Of a stretch of DNA of 64,000 nucleotides, positions 47,664 through 59,513 are shown in pieces. The notes beneath the pieces are model-generated. The model saw nothing but the letters and a program-made list of their open reading frames with translations. It had not been told where the DNA came from and searched no databases. Within the stretch, counting starts at the first letter, position 1. Each line of letters begins with the position of its first letter. Source of the stretch: Lantana camara (Eukaryota > Streptophyta > Magnoliopsida > Lamiales > Verbenaceae); contig CM074856.1 in NCBI GenBank assembly GCA_037501455.1, positions 45,165,001 to 45,229,000 on the forward strand, in the 5' to 3' direction. The position numbers and the translations under genes are program-made.

Positions 47664-49476
47664 TTAGCTTTGAGCAGGTGGAGGCCGATTTCTGAAAATC
47701 TCAACGCCCAAATAATCAACCTGTCCAAGAACTGCAACATGTGGCTTTCCAACCTGCACTCGGACAGATGAAACCTGGCTATACTTGCTCAACACCATAG
47801 ACGCAATCAGTTGAGCTACAGATTCAAGAAGATTATGTGGAGCTCCTTCCACTACTTCTTTAACTATGCTGCAAATGCAGGGGAATTATCCATGAATGGA
47901 TCAACTTATAAGATGCATCATGCATATAAAACAATGAAATGAATGGAAAAGGTAACAATTGAGCATGAAGCAAGATATATAAAATGGATATATCTTTTCC
48001 TTTAGTTCCCAGGTTAACCATTCTCTTAATAGTGGCATAGCCAAGACTGCAGAATCAAGGGGTTACTTCTTCATAGTCAGAGGGGTTATGATCGGTCTCC
48101 GCCACTAGTTCTACATATATACAAGTAACTTTTGAAGCTATGGGGGTCCTGATGACCTCCTAACTTATATGTGGCTCCGCCACTGATTCTATATCAAAAT
48201 TTTAGAATCTCCTGCAGTTATATCATCAATATGACTCCAATTCTTACCAGTAAGAGAAAGTTCATATACTCTTCACAAATATGGTTTTAACTGAAGTTTT
48301 TGGATAATATGCCTCCATTAATTTGTAAAGATGGAAAATGCCAGATCAAAAGGTCAATCTAGCTCATCTGAAGGCCATGCTAGACATATTTAATGAAACC
48401 ATCTTTTATTTGTCATGTGCGATCCCTGACCTACTCAAATTACAATGTTCATCTTCAAACACCATCTCAGATTAGAATAACCTTAATAAGAATGACGGGA
48501 AACAAAAGATATAACTTTCTAAAATCTCAAATCTTATTATTCCAAAGGCTTTTTCTACGCCCCAATCTATAAGCACCTTATTCATCAAATCTCTAACAGG
48601 ATAATATAAGACACCTCCAGGTAAAGTAGCACATAGTTATGTGTTATGACAAACATTACATGATCTCTCGATCTCAACCCAACTAACAGATATGCTGATA
48701 ATTGATCTTTATTGAGTTTACCTATATATAGCAGTATAGCTGATGGTGTCCGATAGGAAGTCAGATTTACCGGCAGGTAGAAGATCCATCCAGGCATCAA
48801 CGTCAATCACAAATTTCTGACCCAACTTCCTTTCTTCGGGCTTCACTCCATGGTAACCGTGGAACTTTAAACCCCTCAATACAAGCTTGTCACCCTGAAA
48901 TGCAGCTGATGAAGAACAAACAGGAGTCGACAATCAACAATCATGCATATATATGATTTCTGATAACTAACAATTAATTGCGTACATGTTTAGGAAGAAA
49001 ACAAATATACACAGACATTGCAACCTCAGCTGTATGTTTAGATAAACCTAATTGATTCATGTATATTCTCATTTATTTCCTATGCAAAAGTATGATGAAG
49101 CAAACATCTGAAATAGATATTTCCGAGCTCTTGATTGGATTTGTAGAAAAACGTAAACTTCTCCACAAACCCATTTGCACAAGAAATACTTGAATTGCAA
49201 TAGCGAAATCAACAACCCACCAAATTTCTGAAACCCCACTTCCTAATTTTGGAAAGCAGAGATTTTGAATTCAACAAAAGCACTGGATAAAAACTCAAAT
49301 TAAGAGCTCGAATGTGCAGTGCATCATCAGCGAATGCAGAAAATTGAGCACAACTGTGAAAAAATACGGAAACACAAAGAAATGGGAAATGAAGCGGATA
49401 CATAAAGATAATTACGTGGTGGTTGGGCTTAGCATAATGCGAGCAAAAGGTACTCACCGGCGCCGGAAGATGCCAT
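47664..49476 (-). CDS. FOLB: Dihydroneopterin aldolase, 3 exons, 135 aa
   Basis: Exons 49476-49458, 48905-48722 and 47868-47664 join in phase over GT-AG introns (408 bp). The acceptor for exon 2 is TTCTTCATCAG; a nearer AG would put a stop in frame. The enzyme cleaves 7,8-dihydroneopterin to 6-hydroxymethyl-7,8-dihydropterin and glycolaldehyde in folate synthesis, in the cytosol in plants. Family signatures: LRGLKFHGYHGVKPEER with the conserved Glu, GQKFVIDVDAWMDL, LSDTISYTAIY, VVEGAPHNLLESVA and VQVGKPHVAVLG with the Lys expected at the active site. Length is normal for the family. It sits between NLR 1 and the second uL22m copy, and is missing from copy 3 of the duplication. Intron 2 contains degenerate repeat-like DNA (about 48030-48200). 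Confidence 0.93.
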
Positions 49477-50192
49477 GATCCCTGTTATCGGCGGTGCTGC
49501 TTTACCAACTCCCTTCACAGAGAATATCCGTTTTTGAGTGGTGAAGTGTTTTTGTTAGAAGCCGGGTTGGTTTAGGTCTTCAGAACTACTGAAACATTAC
49601 GGGAGCCTTTACCAAGTATATATTGAATAAACCATGAATTATTTTATTTCAATTGAGTCCAATCGCAGTTTTTGGCAATGAACAGATGGATAGTAATCTA
49701 CTTTCCCAATCCAATGTTTACTTTGGCATTATAGTGGAATTTGTAAATGGGCTGATTCGGTGGGCTATGTGCCCAGCCCATTAATGATGCTAGCAATTAC
49801 CATAATTTGTAATAATTCGTTTGATTGGGAAAAGGGTGATGATATTAGGAGCATTTTGAGGTGGATTTGGAATAATTTGATGTGCATTGTACGTGTTCGA
49901 CGAAATGACAATATGTTCTCTTGTTGCAAATTCTTCGTATTAGTGGAAAGCTAAAACTTTGCTTGCTTTAGTGCTAAGAAAATTCAACAGTTAAGGGTTT
50001 TGTGTAAACTGATTATACTGAATAAGATCAAGAAAAATGAAAATTGAAATAAATTTCACAGTTTTCATGGAGTTTACCATTCAAATCTAGGTGGCGTGTT
50101 TTCTCTTAACAATACCTGAATTGCTTGCAACTTCTGTTTGTAGATAATTTGAGGAAGGCTCTCCTCAAGATAGTCTTTTGTTCTTCCAAATC
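49477..50192. other. FOLB upstream region and start of duplication copy 2
   Basis: 49477-49830 should contain the FOLB promoter. From about 49830 the sequence repeats the leader intron of the uL22m gene (copy 1 from about 39435); the first leader exon is missing from copy 2, so the duplicate lost its original promoter. No coding sequence. Confidence 0.6.
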
Positions 50193-51409
50193 ATGGTGGG
50201 GTGGCAGGGGCATTTGCAGTCATTTGTGCGTCAGGTTGCCAAGAGATATGAATGCAGTGGCAGTGCTTCATTCAGTACTTTTAATCATGCAAAAGCTTCT
50301 TTGGTATCAGGTGAAGTGATATTTGGGTTGACTGAAAAGCTGTGATCCTTTCTACTCTGAAAACACCTAATCTAATCTGTTGCGGTTATAGCAATTGGTA
50401 GGCAAAGAATCATAATAAACACCAGCTTTTCTAATCTAATCCCTAATAAACGCTTGTGCAGGTGAGGCGCCTTGTTTGTCAAACCTAAGGAATTTGCTCA
50501 GTCCATCTATTTCAAGGCCACTGCACTTATATTTACAGAAATTGGTAACTCTATAACTGTTCCCTGTATAAAGTTGTTATGAGCAATGCCATTTTTAACC
50601 ACTTTACTAATGATGAAAACCACTTTCAGGGTGGGCAGGATAATTGCTTATTTTACTTGCCTCAAAATGTTTACTTTCATGTTCTTGCATAGACGTATCT
50701 CTGAAAATAAGAAAAACGCGATGCATGTTCAATGTAATCTTTTCTTATTATGTGCTGATAGAGTTACAAGTCTTATCCTGTTTATAATATTCAATTATTC
50801 ACTTGTAATTGTTAGTTTTACCATAACTGATTTAATATGCTCCTTGATGTCATGAATCTTTGATTGACCAATTAAAACCAACTTCATTTCAAATCGTCAA
50901 ACTATTTCGTTTGTGACAGGAATTCACCAGTTCGAGGATCTTACTTGCTAACTCATCTGAAGCAACTCCAATTTCTTCACCATTAATACCAGCTTTACCC
51001 TCTGGTACTGGAAAAACTAGGGGTGTCAATTCGGGTGGGTCGGGTGGGTTCGGGTCGGATTGGGATAAGGGTATTACACAAAAAATCCTGACCCGAACCC
51101 GAAATGAACCCGAAACCCCCAACCCTAACCTGAACCTATCAGGTTCGGGTTGGGTTCGGGTTGACCTGATTTTTTTCAGGTCACCCAATGACCCGACCCA
51201 CCCGAGATGACCCGACCCGATCTGAATTTAATTGCAGATGCTGTGCTATTAGTGCTAATGCAATATACAAAATAGAAATGATCCCCAAACTCTCTTCTAT
51301 TCTGTAATTAGATTCTCACACATCTAGAATCACACATGCATGCTGGTATTCAATTCTGGGGGAATTGGCTAACAAAAAATGGAGCACACATACATTTTAA
51401 ATGGTGGCA

Positions 51410-51540
51410 TGAAACAAACACCACAAATGCAAAGCCATTATAGGCCTCCCATGAAACAAACATCACAAATGCAAAGCCATAAAACAAACAGCACAAATGA
51501 AAAGCCATTACAGTTTTCCCAAGAAACAAACATCACAAAA
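51410..51540. repeat. Short tandem repeats inside the hAT element
   Basis: About four imperfect 26-36 base units around ATGAAACAAACATCACAAAT and GCAAAGCCAT. Confidence 0.8.
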
Positions 51541-52380
51541 GATAAATTCAAAACACTTAAAATTTAAACTCAAACACTTCTCTTCCACCTAAGAAGCTCT
51601 TCCTTATGTCATCCTATATAAAAATAATAGGCAAGTTAATTAGAAATAGATTCTTAAAATGATATTCAAATATTAAATGTAAGAAATATTACTTACCTTT
51701 TAATCATCAATATAAGTGGTCGTACTATCTTAGCTTTCATTGTTGTAGATGTCTGAGTCTCTTGACAAGCTCCAGAGGCAAGACTCTGCGGACCCGACCG
51801 GGGTCAGAATGCAATAAAGGAGAGTTCAGTCCTAGCAGGAAATTTATGGGGACTTTGCAAAACCTGTCATGATAAATATGGGATCAGAAATCTATTTGTT
51901 GTTCTGTGAAGGACGACGATGGGAATACATATAGTCCAAGAACAGGAATCGACACTTAAGTTCGAACAGAGTAAAGAACATTCACGCTACGAGGACCCTA
52001 TTTGGGAAACTGAGGTGCAGGGATATGTGGGTTGAGAGAACCATGAAACATTAGAAGTTCATAAATTAGGAGAATTCTGAAATGGGAAGCAAGAATATTT
52101 GAGTTTAAAGTTGAAGAAAATTAAAAATGAGACATAATTTAGGGAAATTTATGGCTGACATACCCTGAGGAATGGCTTAATTACAAAAACTTCCCCTAAA
52201 GTTAAGAAATTACAAAAGGCTCACGTGTCAAATAGTTTACCTTACATTAGATGCAATGATGCATGAACTATAACAGTGTCATCTCTAATTGTTTATGGAT
52301 ACATTATTTTGCATTGGAACTTATAGTAATAGTATGCTTACACCAAATCACACGATATTCCAGGGGAAGTTTGTTTGATA

Positions 52381-52995
52381 GGGCTTGTCCATATGTGTCA
52401 TGGAAATGTACAGCAAGCTTCCCTATGGGAACAACATCAAGAACAGCTTCAAGCATTGGGACTACAGTACCTGATAAAGAACAAGAAACAATTTATGTCT
52501 GAATCTTACCACTATGTATAATTGGGCTAAATAAGACCACTTATCTAATTCGAGGAATTACAAGCAATTTTGCTATACCAGGAGTACCGACACCGATTGT
52601 GTCTCCAAGGGATATTTCGCCACAACCCAGTTTTTCAGCAACATATGCAACTTTTGATGGAGGCACCGCTCCTTCCACTGGACAACCCACAACACATGAT
52701 ACACATCTGACAAAATTAAGCATCAATTTTTCAAAAACGAAGCACTAGTTAAATTTGTTCTCAAAACATTAAAATATTGTAAATAAGGGACTAAGGCATA
52801 CCCACGAATGGGAATTCCATGGTTTTTGGCAGCATTGGCAACATCTCGATACCTAGTGAGACTATCTTCAATGCTGCAGTTTATGTTTGATTTGGAAAAG
52901 GATTCAGAAGCTGTAGCAAAAACAGTAACTTCTTTTGCTCCAGCTGCCATAGCAGCCTCAAAAACCTGGAACAATACATCCTTGGCATCAGCCAA
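52381..52995 (-). pseudogene. Captured fragment of an HMG-CoA lyase gene
   Basis: Three exon-like blocks on the minus strand (52995-52802, 52706-52579, 52470 to about 52381) keep GT-AG borders and encode, in order, [61 protein letters not shown] and LAVHFHDTYGQALSN. This is the central part of hydroxymethylglutaryl-CoA lyase, the mitochondrial leucine-degradation enzyme that makes acetyl-CoA and acetoacetate. The N-terminal active-site region (the GPRDGLQNE segment) and the C-terminal part are absent, and the first block lacks a central stretch, so no active enzyme can result. Introns are retained, so capture was at DNA level and not from an mRNA. Confidence 0.85.
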
Positions 52996-54747
52996 CTGCA
53001 ATATCATTTTACAATAATGATCAACTGAAAAAATATTTAGAGTGACTTCAGATCTGTGATTTTGTAGGCTCACCTTTTCTTTTTGTCTTGTGTCTTTTAT
53101 TTCAGCAAGATTCTAAGGTAAGATTGCTGTTGAGAGCTTCAAGCAACCGTGAAGTCCAAGGATCTGTAAGAGAAAATTAAGCAAGAACAAGAACACAACT
53201 TCAGAGTAAATAAAAGAAATTAGAAAAACAAGAAGAAGAACAAATGAAAAGCTTGACATTAACATCATTCCGGTGACCGCCTCTTGATGCTCGACGTACA
53301 CCGATGGCTGCACCGTAGTAAGCCCTCAAATCCCAACTAAAAAAAAAAAAAAAGAAGACAGGAAAACTTGAAGAAATTTAAAAAGAAAGAAGAAGAAGAA
53401 GAAAAAGAAGAATAGAGGAAGAGGTTGATACCTGTTGCCGACGGCGAGAAGATGACGGCGATGAAGGGTGGATGAGAAAGGGAGCAGAGCCGCTGCTTGG
53501 CTGTGAATCGTAAAAGGGAGAAGGGAAAAATGAGTTTAGGGTTAGGGTTTTTCCTTATATACTTCCTTTTCGGGTCAATTCGGGTCGACCCGAAACCCAC
53601 CCGAACCTGCTCTTTCATCTCCGGGTTCATTTCGGGTCCGACCCGATTTCGACCCGACCCGAAAACCCTCAACCCTAACCTGATATTTTGTCGGGTGGGT
53701 CAGGTTGGGTTTTCGGGTCGGGTTGGCTTTTGACACCCCTAGGAAAAACTGAAACTCAAAAGGCCATTACTAAGCCTTCAACAGTTCAAGCTGTTTTAAA
53801 GGGAATAAAACAGGTAGAGCCTCCTTTATCCGGGTTTTGCACCAGTTGCAAACTTGAGATCAAAGATCCTTCTTCTTTTCATTAGTTGTTCAATGTAATT
53901 GTAACACTTTTTGTTTCTTTGATTGGAAATATACCTGAACTTTCAAGTGCCTAATATATATATTTCTTTCAGAGTCCTAAGAAGGTCAACTTGGTGGCTG
54001 CATTGGTGCGTGGCATGCGTGTTGAAGATGCATTACTGCAGTTGCAAGTAACAGTGAAAAGAGCTTCTAAAACTGTATACCAGGTTATTTTCTATTCCTT
54101 TTTTCTTGTTAATAACCATTTATCAGATAACATTTGTACAAATTAAAAGGGGAATTCACCATATAACAATATAAACTCGTGCAGGTTATACATTCAGCTC
54201 GTGCCAATGCAACCCACAATCACGGACTCGACCGAGACCGTCTTCTTGTTGGTAGTTACATAATTTTCCCTTCATATCTTTGTTGCATCAAACTCTCTTC
54301 GTGTCTATTACTCATTTCTCTCCCATTTGTGCAGCTGAGGCATTTGTTGGGAAAGGACTGTTTAAGAAAAGGATAAACTACCATGGTAAGGGTAAATGCG
54401 GAATAAAAGTGAGACCGGAGTGCAGACCGACGGTGATTGTGAGGGAGATAACTGCAGAAGAGGAAGCCGAAATAGCTAAGTTGAAAGTGCACAATTTCAA
54501 AAAGCTCACTTCTTTTCTAATGCAATGGCATGTAATTGCTGTTTGAGCAGCATAAATTTTCTTGAAGTTATTGAACATGGTACAGGACTGCTTAAGCCAG
54601 TCAAACTATTATATTCACATGGTTTGTTTTGTTCACTGGATTTTTGGAGTAAAAGTCATCTGATTACATTAAAAATGTTTAGTAGCTTAGAAATTCTGGG
54701 TGCGTTAGTCTCTTTAGACTCTTTACTATTGTTTGGTTTGTGCAAAT

Positions 54748-54902
54748 CTATGATGCATGGATACTTTCAAAAATATCATTTTACCGTGTTGTATCGAGTA
54801 CTCTTCAACACTCCTAACGTGAGAGATTCAAGAAAAAATTTGTGTGGCCATTTCCGTGTCATGTCGTGTTGGTATTGCCGTTTTTGGATCCGTACCTCAT
54901 AG
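54748..54902. mobile_element. Diverged hAT-type MITE, 155 bp
   Basis: Related to 37097-37281, with ends CTATGATGCATGGATAC and ...CCGTACCTCATAG. It is flanked by GTGCAAAT and GTGCATAT, an 8-bp duplication with one mismatch. Copy 1 of the duplication lacks it. Confidence 0.75.
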
Positions 54903-55950
54903 GTGCATATTGACATGAAATGTAAAATGTATTAGTTGGTTTGTGCAGATTGACAAGAAATGTAAAATGTATGCGGAGAAAATAAGTAATATATATACTA
55001 ATTTATTAAAAGTTTAATAATTAATTCTTAATATACTTATTAAGCTTAACGATGCTATTTCCACCCACATGATTTTCATTATCTATTGTACATTAGTTAT
55101 TTCCTTTTATAACTTCATCTTATTCATTCCTCAATTCATTGGGATCGCATTAAGTCTACGTTTGAGTGTTTATAGTTAACGAGTTGAATTTTTCAAAAAA
55201 ATAACAATAACAAATTTATGAGAATAGATGTAAAAGCTTAATCATAGAAACACGTCATATTTTAACCAAGACCAATACATGAACACAAGTCTTTCAAAAA
55301 AATACATGAACACAAGTTTGAACTTTTAACCAAGGAAACTCACTTTACCGGCTGTCTAAGATATTCTTGATGGTGTTCGGCGGCCCAAGCCACCACGCCG
55401 GATCTATGTCGACCATGGTTGCCCGTGGCGATGGTTGCTGTCCTGCTGCTGTCAGGAAAGGTAATGTTGTAGCAGAATTCAGATTCTGGATATGTATCAG
55501 GAAACAAAACTAGCCAGCCACTCATCACTCACTAAAAAAAAAAAAAATCCACAACATAGTAAATGATTCCAACGATTCAAAAATAATCCGTCTAATGAGT
55601 ACAAACAAAGGCACCAATAACAGTTTCAGGTACTGAAATCTTTTTGCTCCTTCTATGTCTTCATGCCGCACTTATTCAATCCTCCTCCATCTTTCAGCAG
55701 ACCTAAATTTTGCATAACAAAAACAACCCCATCAAACTTGAATAAATATACAGTAAACTAGCTCGCAATCACACACTTAAATTAACTTACAGGTAAATTA
55801 ACAAATGTTAACAAGAACACTTTATTCCTAACAGACACCAAATTAAAGGGCAACTTAAAAGAGGTGAAAGTGCAACTTATGAGATTGAAGAGGGTTCAAG
55901 TGTAAATATGCCTAACTAGAAGGGGGTGTACATGTAATTTATTAAAACTT

Positions 55951-56064
55951 ATGACATATTCTCCAGTCGTAGTTGCACTCGGCTGCTACAAATTAACTAT
56001 GTAGATAATGACATATTCTCCAGTCGTAGTTGCACTCGGCTGCTACAAATTAACTATGTAGATA
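55951..56064. repeat. Perfect 57-bp tandem duplication
   Basis: 55951-56007 is repeated at 56008-56064. Copy 1 has a single unit near 42637, so it arose after the segmental duplication. Confidence 0.9.
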
Positions 56065-58559
56065 TGTAATACTTTAAGGCTTGAGCACATTTTTGAAGTT
56101 CAAAGAAAATTGCGCACAAAAGAGAAATTTTGATTTCAGAATTTAGAAGAGATCTGCATCATAGGTAGTGTTTTTCTTTTAATACTGTCATTTATAACAG
56201 AATCATGACAGAAAAACAGACATAACTCAGGAAGATTTTGGAGCAATTTTAACCGTGTATTTCACGAGAATTCTTAAAGTGACTAACAAGGCATGTGAAG
56301 GAAATTATGGGTTCAGATTCAAGTAAAAAGTAAGAAGACAATTAGCTGCAGTTACCTTATTTTCGAATGCATCTAACTTGAAGGCCATCGTTGCCAAATT
56401 CCAGTTGTTCTTCTTGAATTTCCTTAGCAAGTGTTTCCATAAATGAGCTGCAATAACGCAACTCAATCAATTGAAGAGTTGGAATATCTCCCACTTCTGT
56501 TGGGATTTCCAGCTTCTCACAATTACTGATATGAAGCTGCTCCAGGCAAGGGAAATGGGTATTCTCTGCTCCCCAGTACTCAAGATCATTTAATCCATCA
56601 ATTAACAAATATTTCAGCTTGGCGAATTCTCCTTCAATGGGTTCCCACTCTCGTCCAACAAAGGATCTCCATCTTAGTTTGAGTACTTGTAGATTGGGCA
56701 ACGAACCCACAATCGTCAAATCTTTCCAAGGAAGGCTGCATCCCTCTAAGGACAACTTTTTCAGGCTCAACGGGAAAGAAAAGCTCACTGGGAAGGGTAT
56801 TGCATCATCCTTTTTAATGAAGAACAAGAAATCGATATCCAGCGTTTCGAGTTGGTGCAGATGGATGAGATTTTCCAACCCATACTTGGCCCAATAATTT
56901 ATTCGGGGCTCACAATCATATGCCTTAAGTTTCAGTTTCTTGAGATTTGGAATCATTGCAACATTACTGCTGCTGAATCTGAAATCCATCACTTTATGCA
57001 GAGTTTGCAGCATTCTTAACAAAGGAGCTTCACGAATAATCCTTGAACCATCAGGGATGGGGGGCAATATTACATGGTCAATCATGACATGTCTTAGTCG
57101 TGGCATTTTCCGAATCTCAGAAGGTAACTCGACCCTTTCCACAAACCTAGTGACTATAATTAACGTTTGTAGATTCTGAAGTTTGAATATGGATGGAGGG
57201 AGGTATGGGGAAAGTACATACCTCAAATGTAGCAATTCAAAATTTCCATTACTATCGATGGGGAATGAGTTTGGTGCATGCAATACTCTCAAAGGCATGA
57301 AGTTGGATGGGTGTGATGAAAAACCACATTGCGTTTCGCCAAAGGAAAGAATAGAACGAACATGGAGGATTTTTTTTTCTTGCAGAGATATGTTGAGTGA
57401 GGAATCCGGATGGCAAAAGAAACGGTTTATATGCCCTGTGGTACTATGTTTATGCCGTAAGAGAAGAAAATGTTCACAAGCAGCTCTTTCTAAGCACAAC
57501 TCTCTTAAAAGATCATGAATTCTGCAACATCTGAATTTGCCGTTTGACCTCCGTTTAGTAATCAAAACAAGGTTTCTTTTGACGAGTTCCTCCAAGTACT
57601 CCTCGGCCACTTCTTCTAAGCTCATAGAGGCAATTGGTTTTAGAAACCCCTCTGCGACCCATAATTTGACGAGTGTGGATATAGAAATTTCATAATCTTC
57701 TGGGAAACCTCCAAAATACAGAAAGCATGGTTTTAGATGATGAGGCAAGTAGTTATAACTCAAAGATAATATCCTCGAAAAATGTTCATCATTTTTTGCA
57801 ACTGCCGAACTTACGTCTCTTGCAACCTCGTTCCAATCATACCTTGTCTTATTGACCCTGGAGAGCACGCCTGCAACCACAACAATTGCGAGTGGAAGTC
57901 CTCGACAGTTTTTAACTATCAACCTTCCAATATCCTCCAATTCAGGAGGGCAAAACACCTTCCCACAAAATAAATCCCAACTTCGCTCATAATCAAGAAT
58001 TGGAATCTGATTAATAAAGTCAGATGCACTAGCAAGAGAAGCCACATCTAATTGCCTAGTGGTTATTATAATCCGACTTCTACTTTTGTTGTCATTTGGA
58101 AATATCCACCTTACATCATTCCAAAATTTCAAATCCCACAGATCATCTATTATAATGAGATACCTCCGTCCAAACAAATGTTTATATATAGAATCTTTCG
58201 ATACATCCTCCCCATTGTTTATATTTAGTGAATTTGCAATAGCCAGAAGAATGTTTCGTAAATAATAACTTTGAGATACTGTGACCCAAACACGGAAATC
58301 GAAATGGTCATCGATAAGTTTATCATCAAAAATATTTCTGGCTAAAGTAGTCTTACCGATGCCCCCCATCCCGACTATCGAAATGACCTCAAGTCTGGAT
58401 GATTCTCCGCAGAGCTGGGCTTTTAACGTTGTAAGGTGCTGCTCAAATCCCACCATGGTAGTTCCATCACTCGGTCCTTGTGTTGACATTCCTCCAGCAC
58501 CAAACTGCAAATCATCTTGATGACTTGTGTGCCTTTTTTTCTTGATCTTCTTCAGATCC

Positions 58560-59165
58560 TTCACAATGGAATCAACTTCTTCCTTCACCTTCTCGGATAG
58601 AACTTTATATCCCTTTTCCACAACTAAACCAAAATTTTCCCAAGCCCTTTTCAAGTCTTGATAACCCCTTAGCCTAATGGAATCAATTTCTTCATTCACC
58701 CTTTCCAAGTCCTGATAAACCCTTAGGCTAATGGAATCAAGTCCGTCATACTCCCTCATCGAGATTTGACATCTTCCCAAAATGGCATCCAACTCTTCCT
58801 TCAACTTCACCGATTTTTGATATCCCTCTATCACAACAAAAGCAATTTCTGCCTTCACTATCGCCCAGTCTTCATGTCCCCTTTCCAAATTGGAATGAAC
58901 TTCTTTCTTCAACCACTCCAAGTTTTGATATCCCCTTCTTCCCACGGTCAAATCAACTACTTCTTTCACCTTCTCCGAGAGATATTTACAGCCCTTTCCA
59001 ACAATGAAATCAAAGGCTTCCTTCACCCTCTTCACGTTCTGACTTCCCCTTCCCAAAATGGAATCAACTGTTTTTTCCACCCTGTGCAAGTCCTGGTCTT
59101 CCTTTCCCACAATGGCATCAAGTTCTTCCTTCAACTTCAGCAAGTTTTGAAATCCATTTATCACA
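58560..59165 (-). repeat. Array coding for 18-residue repeats in NLR 2
   Basis: About ten to eleven units resembling RGYQDLKRVNEEIDSIRL, mostly 18 residues (54 bases), with conserved Gly-Tyr at the start, Leu at 6, Val/Leu at 9 and hydrophobic residues at 13 and 16. A further weak match lies upstream toward the coiled coil. Confidence 0.9.
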
Positions 59166-59423
59166 ATGTGACTAAATTCTTCCTCCAACTTCACATCGTC
59201 CTGAGTTTCCTTGTCCATTGTAATTGAACTAACTGCTGTAATCAACGACGCCATGGTTTCATATCTCATGCGGGCTACGCATCCAAGTTCCCGCGTTAAC
59301 TTCCACAAGTCTTCATATCTGCTTCTCAAAGTGTAATTAACAGCTTTTTCGTTCGCATTTTCTGAGTTGTGGCTACCTGAGACGAAGTACGAAAGGACTA
59401 TGTGAATACATTCCAAGCAACTC

Positions 59424-59513
59424 GGACTCGGTTCATGAATCTTTTCAGCAATCTGTAATTCAACAATCGGACTCGGTTCATGAATCTTTTCAGCAATCTG
59501 TAATTCAACAATC
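59424..59513. repeat. 45-bp in-frame tandem duplication in NLR 2
   Basis: Sequence beginning GGACTCGGTTCATGAATC at 59424 recurs at 59469. It adds 15 residues and keeps the frame. NLR 1 has one unit. Confidence 0.9.

Larger units (their letters stand above)
51018..53741. mobile_element. hAT-type element, 2.7 kb, carrying host-gene sequence
   Basis: Ends TAGGGGTGTCAA and the near-inverse at the right (TTTTGACACCCCTA), flanked by the 8-bp duplication GGAAAAAC (51010-51017 and 53742-53749). The undisturbed site exists in the first uL22m gene near 40618, confirming both borders. Subterminal regions are dense in CGGGT / ACCCG motifs. No transposase is seen; the interior holds an HMG-CoA lyase gene piece and short tandem repeats, so it is a non-autonomous gene-carrying hAT. 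Confidence 0.93.
50193..54546 (+). pseudogene. Second copy of the uL22m gene, broken by a hAT insertion and a deletion
   Basis: Exon equivalents: 50193-50310, 50462-50544, 50920-51017 continuing at 53750-53813, 53973-54083, 54185-54251 and 54335-54546. Splice sites are kept. Exon 3 is split by the hAT element at 51018-53741. In exon 6 about 135 bp present in copy 1 are missing between two short TCAC repeats, so the conserved KREKRLVPHKL end is replaced by about ten unrelated residues and a stop at 54544-54546. The leader exon is also absent. Few other changes are seen, so the duplication is fairly recent. Confidence 0.9.
54547..56356. other. Spacer between the broken uL22m copy and NLR 2
   Basis: Matches 41560-42979 of copy 1 apart from the MITE at 54748-54902 and a 57-bp tandem duplication. 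No separate gene is seen. Confidence 0.6.

Noticed and set aside
48718..48933. FOLB start at 48933
   Set aside because: That codon is TTG. The exon instead begins at 48905 after a splice acceptor and joins in phase to an ATG exon at 49476-49458.
53337..53672. 111-residue minus-strand frame at the right end of the hAT element
   Set aside because: Made of subterminal CGGGT motifs and A/G runs; no protein family features.
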